This document shows positions 45,093 through 58,675 of a DNA stretch of 64,000 nt, piece after piece. Location: positions 947,501 through 1,011,500 of the forward strand of contig CM075184.1 in the NCBI GenBank assembly GCA_037577475.1. Direction: 5' to 3'. Position numbers and translations under genes: made by a program. Origin of the DNA: Chaunax sp. Z400. Its lineage: Eukaryota > Chordata > Actinopteri > Lophiiformes > Chaunacidae. The notes under the pieces are model-generated. The model saw only the letters and a program-made list of their open reading frames with translations. It was not told the DNA's origin and ran no database searches. Every line of letters begins with the position of its first letter. The first letter of the stretch is position 1.

Positions 45093-48000
45093 AATTATGG
45101 CTCTCTGTGACGGTGCTATGATTTCAATCAAAGTTCATTCGGGTAAGTGCGAGCTGCTTGTGCTTGAGTCAGCGTTTTGCTCATGTTACCACTCAAGAGT
45201 CCAACATGAGAGGGAGGGGAAAAGTGGGGGGGAGATGCAGGGAGGAAGAGGATGAGGGGGGAAAATGTTGAAGTATTGAATTATTATTTTGCACTTTTGT
45301 TTCAGAATTATGGCTCTCTGTGACGGTGCTATGATTTTCATAATTAAAACATCTGTGTACTGTGCCATGTTGAATTACATACATTTACAGACAAAATATT
45401 TTATTTAGTAGTTTTATTAATAGTTCTGTATTAAAAATATGTTGACATGACTGGTGTTGAGGGGTAAAAGTGTTTTATGAGAGCAATAGTTAGTATTCTT
45501 CATAATTGTGAGTGAAATCTCTTGACCAGATGGAGCCTGGGCCCCATGTATCAAGGCTGAGTCTTTGGCAGCAGACTAGGACCCTTTGCTGTGAGTCCTG
45601 CCCCCTCTCATTGCCACGTTTCCACGTTTTTTGCTTGAGAGAGATTCTAAGTATTGGGTACTCTTGGATTAGACTCTGAGAACAGAGCATTGTGCACACA
45701 AAGCATGCGGAGCCTTAAAAGGACAAGGGTTGAAAAACAGCAGACAGTTACAAGACAATGTTACACAGGCTGAATGTCATTTATTGATCTTTAAAATGCC
45801 ATGTTATCAACTTCGGAAGCTCTTGCCCCAAGTCATTAATTACACATTTGCTTTAGTCAATCTGATTGACTAAAGCAAATGCATTGACGATGATAAATAT
45901 AACATTTGCGCAAAAAAAAAGTTTTAGCTCAGGGAGATGGGATCCTGACCCGCAATCCTGGAAAGCAGGTTCGAATCCCAGCTGTCTCGTTCTTTCAAAA
46001 TGTAGCTTCTGTTTGACACAGCTGAGCTTCCAGAGTCTGAGGTTGACGGTTCAAATCCTGATGTTCAGATGAGTCTCTGCGTTTTGTCCTCTGAAGTTTG
46101 AAATGTCAGAAGTAGAACAGGAACAATTGTTCTGTCCCGTCTAGAGGAAACCTGACCATAGCATAAAAATGTGACTCCTCTTTCCAAACTCCAAGGATGA
46201 CCAGTGTCACAACAATCAAGTCCAAACAGGATTTATTTACATTTCTTTACAAAGATACAAATTTCAAATGTTTACAGCAACTTCATTTAACAAAGTGAAG
46301 GACAGAAAATACATGAAACTTCACTTCCAAACATAAAAACGAGAGAAAAACAAAAAGGGTTTCCTTCCTGTTACAGCAATACAGAATATTTACAATATAT
46401 ACAAAAGAAACTTCACTACAACAATCATCTAATCACCAATTAGCACAAAGTGATGAGGCAGACAGGAAGAGGAGGAGTCACTGATGGGATCCACAGCTGT
46501 GTTAATGAGGCGCCATCAGTCTCCTGTCCAATCAGCAGCCTCCAGGTGTAACTCTGAAACAACAGAACAAAGTGTCAGCATCAGGAGAACAAAAAAAACT
46601 AAATAGCAAATACAAGTAGACCAATTTTATGTCTTTTTGTCAGACTGAGAACATCTTGCATGATTGTTTGATATTTTTTGAACATTGAGCAACACTACAA
46701 ACGCAGAAAAGCTAATTATCTGAGCAGTGAGACGTTTTTCTCCACGAGGGTCTGAGATGTGTTCACAGCAACAGGGAAAAACCGAACAACACATTTTACC
46801 TAAACTATGAGCCACTCTGCAAAAACGGGATCTCTGTTGCGTCACATGAACTCATTTGGAACACTTGGCAGCGTAATGGCGCACGCAGGAGGACAGGACG
46901 AGTCGGGGCAGCAGGAGCGACAACAGTAGGATTTTCTTTTACTTTTCATTCTGTGGAATCGGGAAACACGTTTTTTAAAGCCAAATCATTCACAAGTACA
47001 AAATCAAGACCGTCAAAAAGCAGTCGATCCCGCACAACTCCTCTAACTGTGCGCCGTATCACTATACGTATGTCTGTATGTGTTTAGCTCCTTTTACAAC
47101 CATTCCTTGGACATTATTCTCAAGTTACACACATTTAAAGTGTTAAAGATTTCATTTAGATTTTTGATGCTGAGTTAAAGTCTTGCAAATAAATCTTGTC
47201 TCCCCCGCAACATGACTGAAGGAGACTTGACTAATTGTATTAAAAAGTCAAACTTAAGAATCATGTAACTTCATCATTTAATATCGTCACGTTTAACAAG
47301 CTTCACTCTATATTGTAGAGCAAATAAATGGGCCTAACAAATGCATATTATTGAGGATTGTCATATTTAAAGTTGCAAGACGAGGTGAGATGCGTTCAGG
47401 TGTTTCTGCCTTGCAAGGAAAATGCAATGTTTTCACTAATACATTCAAAAAGCAGTAATGGATCCTTGTATCAACAATTAAAGTGAGCAAAAAACACAGC
47501 ATGTAAAGATGAGGAAGAAAAGTTTGGACTTGGATGGATGGACACATACTATCCCTTTGGTGATACATTTTCTAGTAAGGAGCTTGAATGTTCCTGAGTG
47601 GCTCCTATGGTGTTTGTCCTTTGTATTTGTTCTTAAAATATTCCAAAACTGTATGTTTTATTAAAAAATAAATATTATTTTTACCCAACACAAACAGAAG
47701 CCTATTTATTCAACTGTTTTCTCAAACTTTAATAAGGAAGAAGGCTGTAATAATAATGTAATTATTTGCTTGAACTATGACCTTGCTCCCTGTCATTTGT
47801 GATAATTACGTGACTGCGTTGACATCTGATGTCTTTTAGCAAAAGGATGAGGCACCAGAGCCAATCACTATAATGTTATTCTATGGAACCATCCTCTAAG
47901 AACTCTAATTCATCTCAGGTTCCTTGAGTCAGAATGCTGGTTTACTTCCTAAATTCCTCAAAAGACTTTTGGTGCCCTGGGAAGCTTCCTTTGTTGGAAA

Positions 48001-48116
48001 TGCATTGTTTTTTTTTTTATTTTTCAATTGTTTTATTTCCCACTTCAGATGGTGTCACCAAGAGCAGCAGGGCCACAGCCTCAAGACGGCCAAGGAGGAC
48101 AACTGATTTTTTATAA
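45093..48116 (+). CDS. Possible tiny two-exon gene (copy 2)
   Basis: Counterpart of 7388-10410. The candidate exons are 45093-45142 (ATG at 45097) and 48049-48116. Splice sites, phase and reading frame are all unchanged, which is weakly informative given the very low divergence between the copies. Confidence 0.25.
45845..45881. repeat. Perfect 18-bp inverted repeat, 1-base spacer (copy 2)
   Basis: Identical to 8140-8176 and likewise abutting the repeated segment that begins at 45886. Confidence 0.9.
45886..47056. repeat. 1.17-kb intra-unit repeat, left member (copy 2)
   Basis: Counterpart of 8181-9350 with a handful of substitutions. Confidence 0.9.
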
Positions 48117-48406
48117 ACAGTATAGGTTCATATGTTCAATGCTAATGTTATCTTTCACGTGATTCATTTCTGAGTTGAAAGAAGTAAAGTTTCATGTTCA
48201 ATTTTGTGAATAAATTTCAATTTATTGTTTTCTTTTAATTTAAGAATAATTGATGTTAGTGTCTGGAACATATGCCTCTCACTTTATCACAACAAGTGCA
48301 ATTATTCTGCATATGTATTAGTAATGGTTGTGTTATTCTGCAGGTACAAAGCCAAACTAATTTTGTTATTCAATAAGGACCAACACGATGTAGGCACACA
48401 GTCGGG

Positions 48407-48599
48407 CAACACACACACAACACACACACAACACACAACACACACACAACACACACACAACACACACACAACACACACACAACACACACACAACACACAC
48501 ACAACACACACACAACACACACACAACACACACACAACACACACACAACACACAACACACACACAACACACACACAACACACACACAACACACACACAG
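48407..48599 (+). repeat. CA/CAA microsatellite, expanded allele (copy 2)
   Basis: Same compound array as 10701-10775, grown to about 193 bp. It accounts for most of the step in offset from 37706 to about 37822. Confidence 0.95.
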
Positions 48600-48735
48600 C
48601 CCAAAGTGTGTGGCTTGTGTGTGTGTTGCCCATGTGTGACACTGTAGACCCACAGTTTCCTCTTTGACTGGCTTTGGGGTCGTGTGAGGCCACTGTGGGC
48701 ATGTGTGGGCCTAGGTGGGGCGCTACAGTGGGAAA

Positions 48736-48772
48736 GCCCACAAAATGCCCAAAGTGGGGGCATTTTGTGGGC
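48736..48772. repeat. 15-bp hairpin with 7-base loop (copy 2)
   Basis: Unchanged counterpart of 10913-10949. Confidence 0.8.
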
Positions 48773-50036
48773 AGTAATATTGACAAGGTGGAAATAATTT
48801 ATAAACCCAAATCAGCTGTCCATTGTTCATGCTGGCTCATTGGAAACTAAGTTAGACCTGAACTAAATGTCTCAGGAGTTAAAGGTCTATTCCTGAACAA
48901 TCACTATAATGATCACTGAAACTCTCAGCTGCTGTGAGGCGACAGTGTAAACCACCACGTCACTGTACCGCCCCCTAATGTCCCAACACACCTGAATTCA
49001 CCTCATATTTCCTTGTCATTTATTTATATTGGCCTACTGTCTCTATTAAGACTTTATGAACTGACAGCGCAACAGGCCTCTCTCTCTCTCTCTCTCTCTC
49101 GTTAAAAGTCAAGCTATCTCACCCACCAGTCAGTCCGTCTCTCTGAAATGAATGTAAACAAACATACAAACCATATAACCCATTTAACCATATAAATTTA
49201 TTAAACAATATAACATATTAAAATGTACTTTTATTGAAACAAGGGCCAGGAGCAGGACGGGGGCTTACCACGGCAGCTGGACCCAAAAAAAAAAGAAAAA
49301 AAGGAAGGGATCCAAAAACTACACGTGAACACCGCACATCAAACCAAAACTAAATCAGGGACCGTGAAGGGGACCAGCACCAAGGGCCAGGCTGCCTCTC
49401 CGCGCAGAGAGCTACAAAAATAGCATTGTCTTGTCAGCTTATGGCGCAGAAAACGTAACGCAAAGGGAAGGTAAAAGCCAAAAGAAGCGGTACCAGCCCA
49501 CGGCTCCGAGCAGAGCACCGGCGACGTGCAGCCCGAAGACAGCTGTTCGTGCTCAGCTCAGATGCACCGGGCACGTCAATAGAGGATGATTCCCCCCGTT
49601 CACGACAGCCTCACCCACACGCCAAACGCACACCGCCACACTGACACCAGACTCCCGCAAGAAGGAAATCACACACAGCTGTCAGCAGATGTAGCGGCTC
49701 CGCGCCGCCCCGCAGTCAGAGCCAAGGTGAAGCACCTGAAGGCCAATCAATGACGCAGAGGAGGGGGAACAAACCCATCCTGCCACAATATAATAAAACT
49801 CAGTGTTGTAAATGAATGGATGTATTTCTTTACATAACCCACAGCAAAAAAACAAAAACAAAAAAAAAGTTGCTGGTATATGTTTTTATTTTATTTTATT
49901 TTATTTAGCACGATCTGAGCAAAATACCCACGCATGCAGTTTAAAATAAATACTAACAGTGACAGATAAATAAATAAAAAAGAAACGAATAAAAAAGACA
50001 TTTCTACGCGGAGAAAAACAAAAATGGCGGCGAGTT

Positions 50037-50112
50037 TAACGTGACGTCATCCATGGATCCTGAGATCGTATATAATGTCCGGCGAAACAACGGCTCCTTC
50101 CTGTGAGTCTAA
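50037..50112 (+). promoter_or_regulatory. CRE/TATA core promoter of the SGNH chimera (copy 2)
   Basis: The CRE is at 50042-50049 and the TATA box at 50069-50076. Both are unchanged from copy 1, so both gene copies should have the same basal promoter. Confidence 0.65.
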
Positions 50113-50275
50113 CCGCTTACATCTGACTGATTCAGCTACTGAACTGCTAAACATTGTGTTTGCTAAGTGAAATATCTTTCTAATACACTGTTGTTACGTT
50201 CGGTTTTTGGATCATTCAACCATCTCATCGATCATTAATCAACATCTAATCAATATATCATCTTTATCGACCAAC

Positions 50276-52386
50276 ATGTCTGGACGTGGAGGCAAGGTAA
50301 GAATACCAGGAAATACGTTTTTACTTACCGACCAGATTACTGCTGTTTGTCGCTAAAGCTACAGATTAACCAATGTATTATTTTATGATTTTCAGCGTTT
50401 TCAACTCATATATAATAAATATAGGCTTTATTTCATCGTATAAATGTGGTTTCCACTCATATATTTTCTATATAGGGACAAATACATTTCCTACAGTGTG
50501 ATATTAAACAGATGGATGTTTTTGCTCATTCTGGACAGACTATTGACAAGGACGTGAGGAGGGCCCCCAAACACCGGGAGCCCCGTCCTGGTGTCTCGCA
50601 GCAGCTGCTTCAGGACAACATCCGCCTGAAGAAGAGACAGTCGGACATGAAGGAGTCCAACACCAAGCTGCGGGCTGACCTCCGGTACGCTGATGGGGAG
50701 ATCCGACAGAGAGACCATGACATCCTGTCTCTCCAGCGTCAGCTGTCCGCCCTGGAAGCCCAGATGACAGAAGAGGTCCAGGTCTTCCAGCAGGAGAACC
50801 TCAAGCTACAGGTGAGCTCATATTTTACATCCCAACTACTATTTACTAGACTTCAGATCACAGCTGCAGTTTGAAATTGAATTGGCCAGAAAAAATCAGG
50901 ACGAAATTTAATGTGTATTTTGTAAACTAATGTACCCAAAAAGTGATGAGCAAATGGCTAAAAGCTGTTAGCTGCTAGCTAATGAAAGAGCTATGCTGGT
51001 AGAGCTAGGCTGGCTAATGAAAGAGCGAGGCTAGCTAATGAAAGAGCTAGGCTAGCTAATGAAAGAGCTAGGCTGGCTATTGAAAGAGCTAGGCTAGCTA
51101 ATGAAAGAGCTAGGCTGGCTAATGAAAGAGCTAGGCTGGCTAATGAAAGAGCTCGGCTAGCTAATGAAAGAGCTAGGCTGGCTAATGAAAGAGCTAGGCT
51201 AGCTAATGGTTCAGCTACAGAGTTGGGTGAAAAACAATGAATCACAGACTAAAGGCCTTTCCAACTAGTTGTATTATTACAAGCTCCAATATATTTCAGA
51301 GTTTAAGTATTTCTAGCAGTTGAAAAGATCTTAATCAAATCACAATTAATATGTATTATTACAGAGCAAGGCATCACAATAAATGATTAAGATAAGATAA
51401 ACTTTATTGTCCCACGAGGTGAGAAATTTGTCTTAGGCTTTTCACCCATGCTGCAGCCATAAGATACACATTACATACAGAAGATATATAAACATAAATA
51501 TATTCAAGCAGTAAGAAATACTAAAAGTTAACATTGTCTAATGTCAAACATCATATCATACCCAGTCAGACATTTTCCCAAAAACTCAATGCCTTATCTG
51601 CTACTGTTCAAAAGTTTAAAAATTAAACAAACGATTAATTATGTGTTATTAGAAAATACAGACATTTAAATCCCTGTATACTTTCCTGGCTACAGCCACT
51701 AGGGGGCTCAGTGAACCCCTGAACCAACAGGAAAGCTTTATAAGTGAAATCAAACATGCTGTTTTTTTTCTTTTCAGACTGTCTTGAAACAAAAGCCAAA
51801 GAGGAAGACCACCCCACCTCGTGCACAGCGACGAGCCACTAGACCTTCAAGCTGGGAACCTACAGTCCACCAAAGAACCCAGCGCAAGCTTGAAGATTGG
51901 AGCTTTCACCCCAAGAAGCCCATCATTATCCTGGGGGACTCAAATCTCGCCCGGGTCCCTGGATTTTCTGATGCAAACATTCAGATAGACAGCTATCCAG
52001 GGGCCCAATTTTTCCATCTGACCGAGATGCTCAGGAGGCTTCCCCCAAACAAGTCTGTGGAGAAACTGGTGTTGTCAGCAGGCCTGAACAACTGTCTCCG
52101 AAAGCAAACGACTGAGAGCATGGTCCAACAACTCGACGATTTGTTGAACATGGCCGAGGAAAAGTTTCCCAACGCTGAACTTTATGTACCAGTCATTAAC
52201 TTTTGCGAGAGACTGGACAGAAAGCAGAAGGAGCAACTGGTGAACCTGAACAAGTACATTGAGGACGACTGCATCTTTCTGTCAGGACTTGATCAGGTGC
52301 ACTTCAGGACTCAGCCAAGAGACCCTGTTCACTGGACACCCAAGACAGCTGATCTCATGATCCAGCACTGGCTCGATCAGTTATAG
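50276..52386 (+). CDS. Chimeric SGNH-domain gene (copy 2)
   Basis: Exons 50276-50296, 50476-50811 and 51778-52386 have the same splice sites and phases as copy 1. The only protein change I noticed is Phe to Ile in exon 2 (GQTF to GQTI, near 50542). The GDSN, GLNN and DPVHW motifs are intact. The intron between exons 2 and 3 is shorter because its 21-bp minisatellite lost units. Confidence 0.7.
50967..51210 (+). repeat. 21-bp intronic minisatellite (copy 2)
   Basis: Same array with about three fewer units than copy 1 and one private 'agctcggct' variant. Confidence 0.93.
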
Positions 52387-52522
52387 GTCTCCTTCAGCCG
52401 CTAAATCCTCCCAAACCAGCAGGTAAGAAACATTTATTGTCTTACTATTCTCCCTCTGGGTTCTGAGAGACAGGTTCACTTTTTAACTCTATTGTCTTCT
52501 CATGTATTTTTTCTCAATTTAG

Positions 52523-54451
52523 TACCGAGGAGGACCTCCAGCCCCTCTTCTCACCCATCCTCTGTGAGGACCCCTGCTATGGTCTCTGTGACAACCACCA
52601 GCCCTTCTCCTACTCCATCCTCTATGTGGAGCCCTAACCCTGTTCTACACCACAGCCTGGCAGTATAGCCTCTGTAAGTACAGCAGTGTTTATTCATTGG
52701 TCTGTCTCTGTTGTAAGTCGTCTTTACTGTTGCATTTATTTATGCAGTTAACTAATTTTCGTTTGTTGTTGTCGTCTTCCAAACAGGTTGAGCCTGTAGG
52801 GGTTCAGCCAGTCACTGCTGGGGCTTCAATTTCTTTCTGGTTGTCAAGTGAGATGAGCAAGTCCATCCCTGTGCAGGACCAGAGGTGGATTTACCAACAC
52901 CGTCTTTCAGTCTGGCACTGCAGCCAGACTTGAACCTTTGGTATGAGCCTCCTGTTCCAGCCCTCATCTACCACCAGACACCACATGGAACACTATCTTG
53001 GAGAGTGTGCTGACTTTGTGGATCGGCCCAGCCTCATCCCAGTGATCTGCCAGGTTCCTCCAGAGCCCACTGACATCCCCACCAATCACTGACTGCTATC
53101 TGTGTACGGCAAAGACTTCCTCTCCCGCATGGACCACATCAAGGATCGGGGTACTGAGCCAGTGATGAGCAGGTCCTCATCTCTGCTCACCTACTCTGGG
53201 ATTTGACCCACAGTGTCAACACCAACAGCTTGAAGGTGATTGGCCGGGGATTTGTGACAACCTTCAGACCACCTGAAAAATACTCTGGTATGTCAAATTG
53301 ATTTCTGGCTACATAAAACCTTTTCTTTGTGGCTGTTCTTAAATTCTTAAATACATTTCAATTCAACCAGGCTTTATTTTTGCTAATCCCATAGCCAAAG
53401 CTAACCAAACACTGAGCTGCTCATAAACTGATATCCATGACCTCTGCTTCTTTCCAGCCTGCTGCTTCTTTGTCCCAGCCTGGTATCTCCTCCCAGCCTG
53501 GTATCTCCTCCCAGCCTGGTATCTCCTCCATGGCTGCTGCCTTCTCCCAGCCTGGTATCTCCTCCATGGCTGATGCCTCCATGCCACAACCTAGTGTCTC
53601 CTCAGAGGTGGACTCATCATCTCCTGATGAGTCTGGTATGTAAAAACATAATTATGTGTTAAGAAACCATTCTATCTGCACTGAGCTCCACTTCTTAGAT
53701 TTTGTTGCTCATCTCATCTCTGATTTTTTCAGACTAGATGATTCTGGTGTTCCAGGCATGGACAGAGTTGACAGCTTGGCAGAGTATCTGGTGGAGCTGA
53801 GAACAGAGACTGACTGTAGCTTTCACAAACCAGCAGGTTAGAAACATTTATTGTCTTACTATTCTCCTTCTGGTTTCTGTGAGACAGGTTCACTTTTTAA
53901 CTCTATTGTCTTCTCATGTATCTCCTCTAAATTTAGTGGCTAAGAGGACCTCCAGCCCTTCTCCTACTGTTCTACACCCCAGCCTGGCCGTATAGCCTCT
54001 GTAAGTACAGCAGTGTTTATTCATTGGTCTGTCTCTGTTGTAAGTCGTCTTTACTGTTGCACTTATTTATGCAGTAAACTAATTTTTGTTTGTTGTTGTC
54101 TTCCAAACAGGGCGAGCCTGTAGGAGTTCAACCAGTCACTGCTGGGGCATCAACTTCAACAAGTCTCTTGGAAAATCCATGCTTCTCCATCTCCTTCCAG
54201 CCTGCTGCCTCCTCCATGGCTTCTGCTTCCTTCCAGCCTGCTGCCACCTTCCGTCCTGGTATCTCCTCTATGGCTGACACCTCCTCCCATCTTGGTGTCT
54301 CCTCCATGGCTGACGCCTCCTCCCATCCTGGTGTCTTTTCCATGGCTGCTGCCACCATGCCACATCCCATCTCCTCAGAGGTGGATTCATCATCTCCTGA
54401 TGAGTCTGGGGTATGTGAAAACATTTGCTGCCAGACACCAGAGCAGGCTTG
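52523..54451 (+). pseudogene. Decayed Ser/Pro-rich exons (copy 2)
   Basis: Counterpart of 14764-16690 with the same stops. One 2-bp difference near 53806 shifts one short frame relative to copy 1, consistent with lack of coding constraint. Confidence 0.5.
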
Positions 54452-54870
54452 ACATGGGAAGGTTCAGGTCTCCCAAGAAGAAGCAGGAGTTCACTTCAGG
54501 GGTGCAGACTGTGAAGAAGCATGCATTCACCAGCACTGCCTCGCTTGCCCAATGGACAGTGTGGCAGCATGGTTGTGTTTCGTGTAGAGAGAGAGAGCTC
54601 ATTATTCCAGGTGTTTTGTGTTAAGAACTGATTGGAATAATGAACTCTCTCTCCCTACTCTAACACAACCAGGCTGTGGCACAGTGTCCAGATGGGATCT
54701 CATCAGTAAGGATGAGATTATTATCATCACCATTATTATTTTTACTATTATTATCATCATCATTATTAATATCATTATTATCAGCGTAGTTATGTGTAGG
54801 TATTATAGATACTGCATAATGTAATTTTCTTTTAGCTATTATTGTTGTTGTGGTTGCACATGTTGTTGTT

Positions 54871-55059
54871 GTCTCTCTCTCTTTCTCTCTCCACCTATCC
54901 TCCCTATCTCTCTCTCTCTCTCTCTCCACCTATCCTCCCTATGTCTCTCTCTCTCTCGCTCTCTCTCTCTCCACCTATCCTCCCTATCTCTATCTCTCTC
55001 TCTCTCTCTCGCTCTCTCTCTCTCCACCTATCTTCCCTATCTCTCTCTCTCTCTTGCTC

Positions 55060-55101
<42 letters not shown>

Positions 55102-55143
55102 CACCTATCCTCCCTATCTCTCTCTCTCTCTCTCTCTCTCTCA
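54871..55143 (+). repeat. TC microsatellite with an embedded 17-bp motif (copy 2)
   Basis: Same compound array with small changes in tract length between the 17-bp motifs. Confidence 0.95.
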
Positions 55144-55635
55144 CCCCAACCGGTCAAAGCAGAGGGCCGTCCACCATGAGTCTCGGATCTGCTCGATGGT
55201 TTCTGCCTGTAAAAGGCAGTTTTTCCTCGCCACTGTCGCCAAAGTGCTTGCTCATGGTGGAGTGTTGGGTCTCACAAAGAGTCGGTTTGACCTGCTCTTA
55301 TTGAAAAGTATAAATAATGTAAACGAATAAAGAAATAAATAGATAAATAAATAATTAAATAATTAAATAAATAAATAGATAAATAAATAAACAAGTAGAT
55401 GTATATATAAATAAATAGATAAATAAATAATTAAATAAATAAACAAGTGGATGTATAGATAAATGAATAGATATATAAATAATCAAATAAATAAATGAAC
55501 AAATAGATAAATAAGTAAATAAATAAACAAACAAATAGATAAATAAATGAATAGATAAATAATCAAATAAATAAATACATGGCTAGATAAATAGATGGAT
55601 AATTAAATAAATAATAGATGGATAAATAAATAAAT

Positions 55636-55639
<4 letters not shown>

Positions 55640-55706
<67 letters not shown>

Positions 55707-56378
55707 TTTGTATTTGTTTATTATATATATATTATATTAAATTGTTATATTAAATTATATAGTATACTATATATTATATATTAAATTATTATATTAAATT
55801 ATATAGTATATTATATATTATATATTAAATTATCAAATTATATAGTATATTATATATTATATATTAAAATATATAGTATATTATATATTAAAATATATAG
55901 TATATTATATATTATATATTAAATTATATAGTATATTATATATTAAATTATATAGTATATTATATATTAAATTATATAGTATATTATATATTATATATTA
56001 AATTATATAGTATATTATATATTAAATTATATAGTATATTATATATAAAATTATATAGTATATTATATATAAAATTATATAGTATATTATATATTATATA
56101 TTAAATTATATAGTATATTATATATTAAATTATATAGTATATTATATATTAAATTATATAGTATATTATATATTAAATTATATAGTATATTATATATTAA
56201 ATTATATAGTATATTATATATTAAATTATATAGTATATTATATATTAAAATATATAGTATATTATATATTAAAATATATAGTATATTATATATTATATAT
56301 TAAATTATATAGTATATTATATATTAAATTATATAGTATATTAAATATTAAATTATTATATCATATTATATTAAATTA
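55640..56378. repeat. AT-only satellite, expanded allele (copy 2)
   Basis: Same satellite grown to about 740 bp: the (TA)n tract is about 60 bp and the 'attaaattatatagtatatt' unit is repeated many more times. This is the largest length difference between the copies after the 108-bp array. Confidence 0.95.
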
Positions 56379-57588
56379 GAATTATCTGTTAATCCACCCT
56401 GCCCTTTCTACATGTGGATGTCTTGATTCCACTCTGTATTGAATGTTTTTTAGAATGATTGATTGTTAGACTCTACATTCTCTCCTACTCAGCTCTAAAT
56501 ATAAATTGGAATCATATTCAAATTTACTATAGAAACAATTTTAAATAATTTGATACTTCTTGATGAAATAAATACTTTATACTGTATGTGTAAGATTTTG
56601 GCTGTTTTTCTCATTGATCCCTCATTGATTTCTCATTCTCATCATCCCATTGCAGATTTGAGTTTGAGTTTTTTGGTCCTTCTAGGCTGCCATCATTGGT
56701 CAGCAGTCACTATTATTATTACCTACTACTTTCCACAGAGCATAGAAAGTATGTGGTGAGTCGTTTTACATGTTTTATGTTAAATTTGTGAAGTAAAAAT
56801 GGATTGTTTGAAAAGATCATCTTATCACTGTTCAGTTGATGATGTTAATTATATATAAAGTAATTTAGGAGTCAAAAATCAATTTAAAGAGAATCTCTTT
56901 CTTGTTTTGTTTTTTTTACTGTAGAACAAAACGGTCACCAAATTGGTTAAATTCAGTTTAGTTTAGTCCCTTAATTACAGAAACTTGTTTTTTCAGGCTG
57001 GTCCCTGTTGTCTGGCTAAAGTGGAATAATCTATATAAATGGTGAAGAACATTAAACAGTGTCTGATTCCTGAAACTAATATTATTTCTTCTGATTTTTT
57101 TCACCCTTTTTCTGGTCAAAGGACACAAGCACTTTATTTTCACTGGAGCATAGAGGTCAGTCAAAGCAGTCTGCTAAAAAGTTACTAAATATCTGGTTTC
57201 TGAGGCTAAATGTCTCCATGTTGTTGGATTAGTAGTTTCCAGGTTTGCTAATTTAGCCTTGAATTAACGTTTACAGTCACAAGCAGTAAAACATAGCTAG
57301 CACAGGCTCATATTGTAGGTTAGTGAAAGTGATGCACTCTATTGATTCAGTGATGTTATGACATAAATATGGCTCTAATAAATTACCTTCAGAGGACAGA
57401 AATTGTCAGAGTTCACAGACAGAGTTGTGAGGATCCAAATGCAGACATGTGACAGAGACACTGGGAGCTTTTCAGAGATTTAGTAATCAACAAACTAGTA
57501 AACAGTCCAAGGTCAAAAAACCAGAAAGGCAGTCCACAACAGGGGCAACAATACTGTCATCTACGTACAGTATATGTGTTTGGAGTGT

Positions 57589-57939
57589 CTGTAAAACTAT
57601 ACCCTACAAAAATATAAACGCAACACTTTTGTTTTAGCTCCAATTTTTCATGTGTTGAAAGCAAAAATCTAAAATTTTCTATGCACACAAAAGGCCTGTT
57701 TCTCTCAAATTTTGTTCACAAACTTGTTTAAATCTGTGTTAGTGAGCACTTCTCCTTTGCCGAGATAATCCATCCACCTGACAGGTGTGGCATATCAAGA
57801 TGCTGATTAGACAGCATGATTATTGCACAGGTGTGCCTTAGGTTGCTCACAATAAAAGGCCACTCTAAAATGTGCAGTTTCATCACACAGCACAATGCCA
57901 CAGATGTCGCAAGTTTTGAGGGAGCGTGCAATTTTTCTG
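57589..57939 (+). mobile_element. Tc1/mariner-like terminal fragment (copy 2)
   Basis: Counterpart of 19388-19738 with one substitution noted ('ctctcaaatttt'). Confidence 0.7.
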
Positions 57940-57955
57940 ATAAAAAATGTTCAGA

Positions 57956-58311
57956 ATGTTAACGGAAACACTGAAGGACCTGAGCTTCCTAAGAGAGTAA
58001 AGTCAGTTCAGGCCCTTCTTGTAAGTGTGGTGCGTTTATGGTCCAGGTACATTCCCAGGTATTTGTAGGACTGAACCATGTCGATGTCCATCCACCCCGG
58101 ATTGAGACAGGAATAAGAGGTGACTTCCACTTTCTGAAGTCAACCACCAGCTCCTTTGTTTTCTCAATGTTCAGTAACAGGTGGTTATTTTCACACCAGT
58201 CTACAAAAGCTCCAAAGACACTCCCCTACTCTCCCTCCTCTCCCCCTGTCAGACATCCCACTATAACCCTGTCATCAGAGTACTTCTGTAGATGGCGTGA
58301 TGGCAACACTC
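57956..58311 (-). mobile_element. LINE reverse-transcriptase fragment (copy 2)
   Basis: Counterpart of 19755-20110 with the same stop and frameshift. Confidence 0.8.
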
Positions 58312-58675
58312 TACCAATGCTTTGGGAACCATTTCATTTTTTACACATACTCAGACATGACAGATCCTCAAGATCCTCAGATCAACAAGATCAGATCCTG
58401 ATGTTCTCAAAGTGTTTCTCCTCAAAAGAGCTACAGGTAGAGCTCAGAAGGATAAGCTGCAGACACTTAGTGTTATGAGTTTATGGATTCAAAACTCAGT
58501 TCCCACATTTAGAGGTTTTTTCCAGTGCAGTGTGAATAATAAATAGAACTTCCGACCACATTCTATAGAGCTGGAGGTATAGCTCAGTGAGATGAGCTAC
58601 AGGCGTTAGATGGTTGGCAGTTTAGGATCAAATCCCAGCACTTAGGTGTCTTTTAAGTGTTTTTGCCTCAGTATT

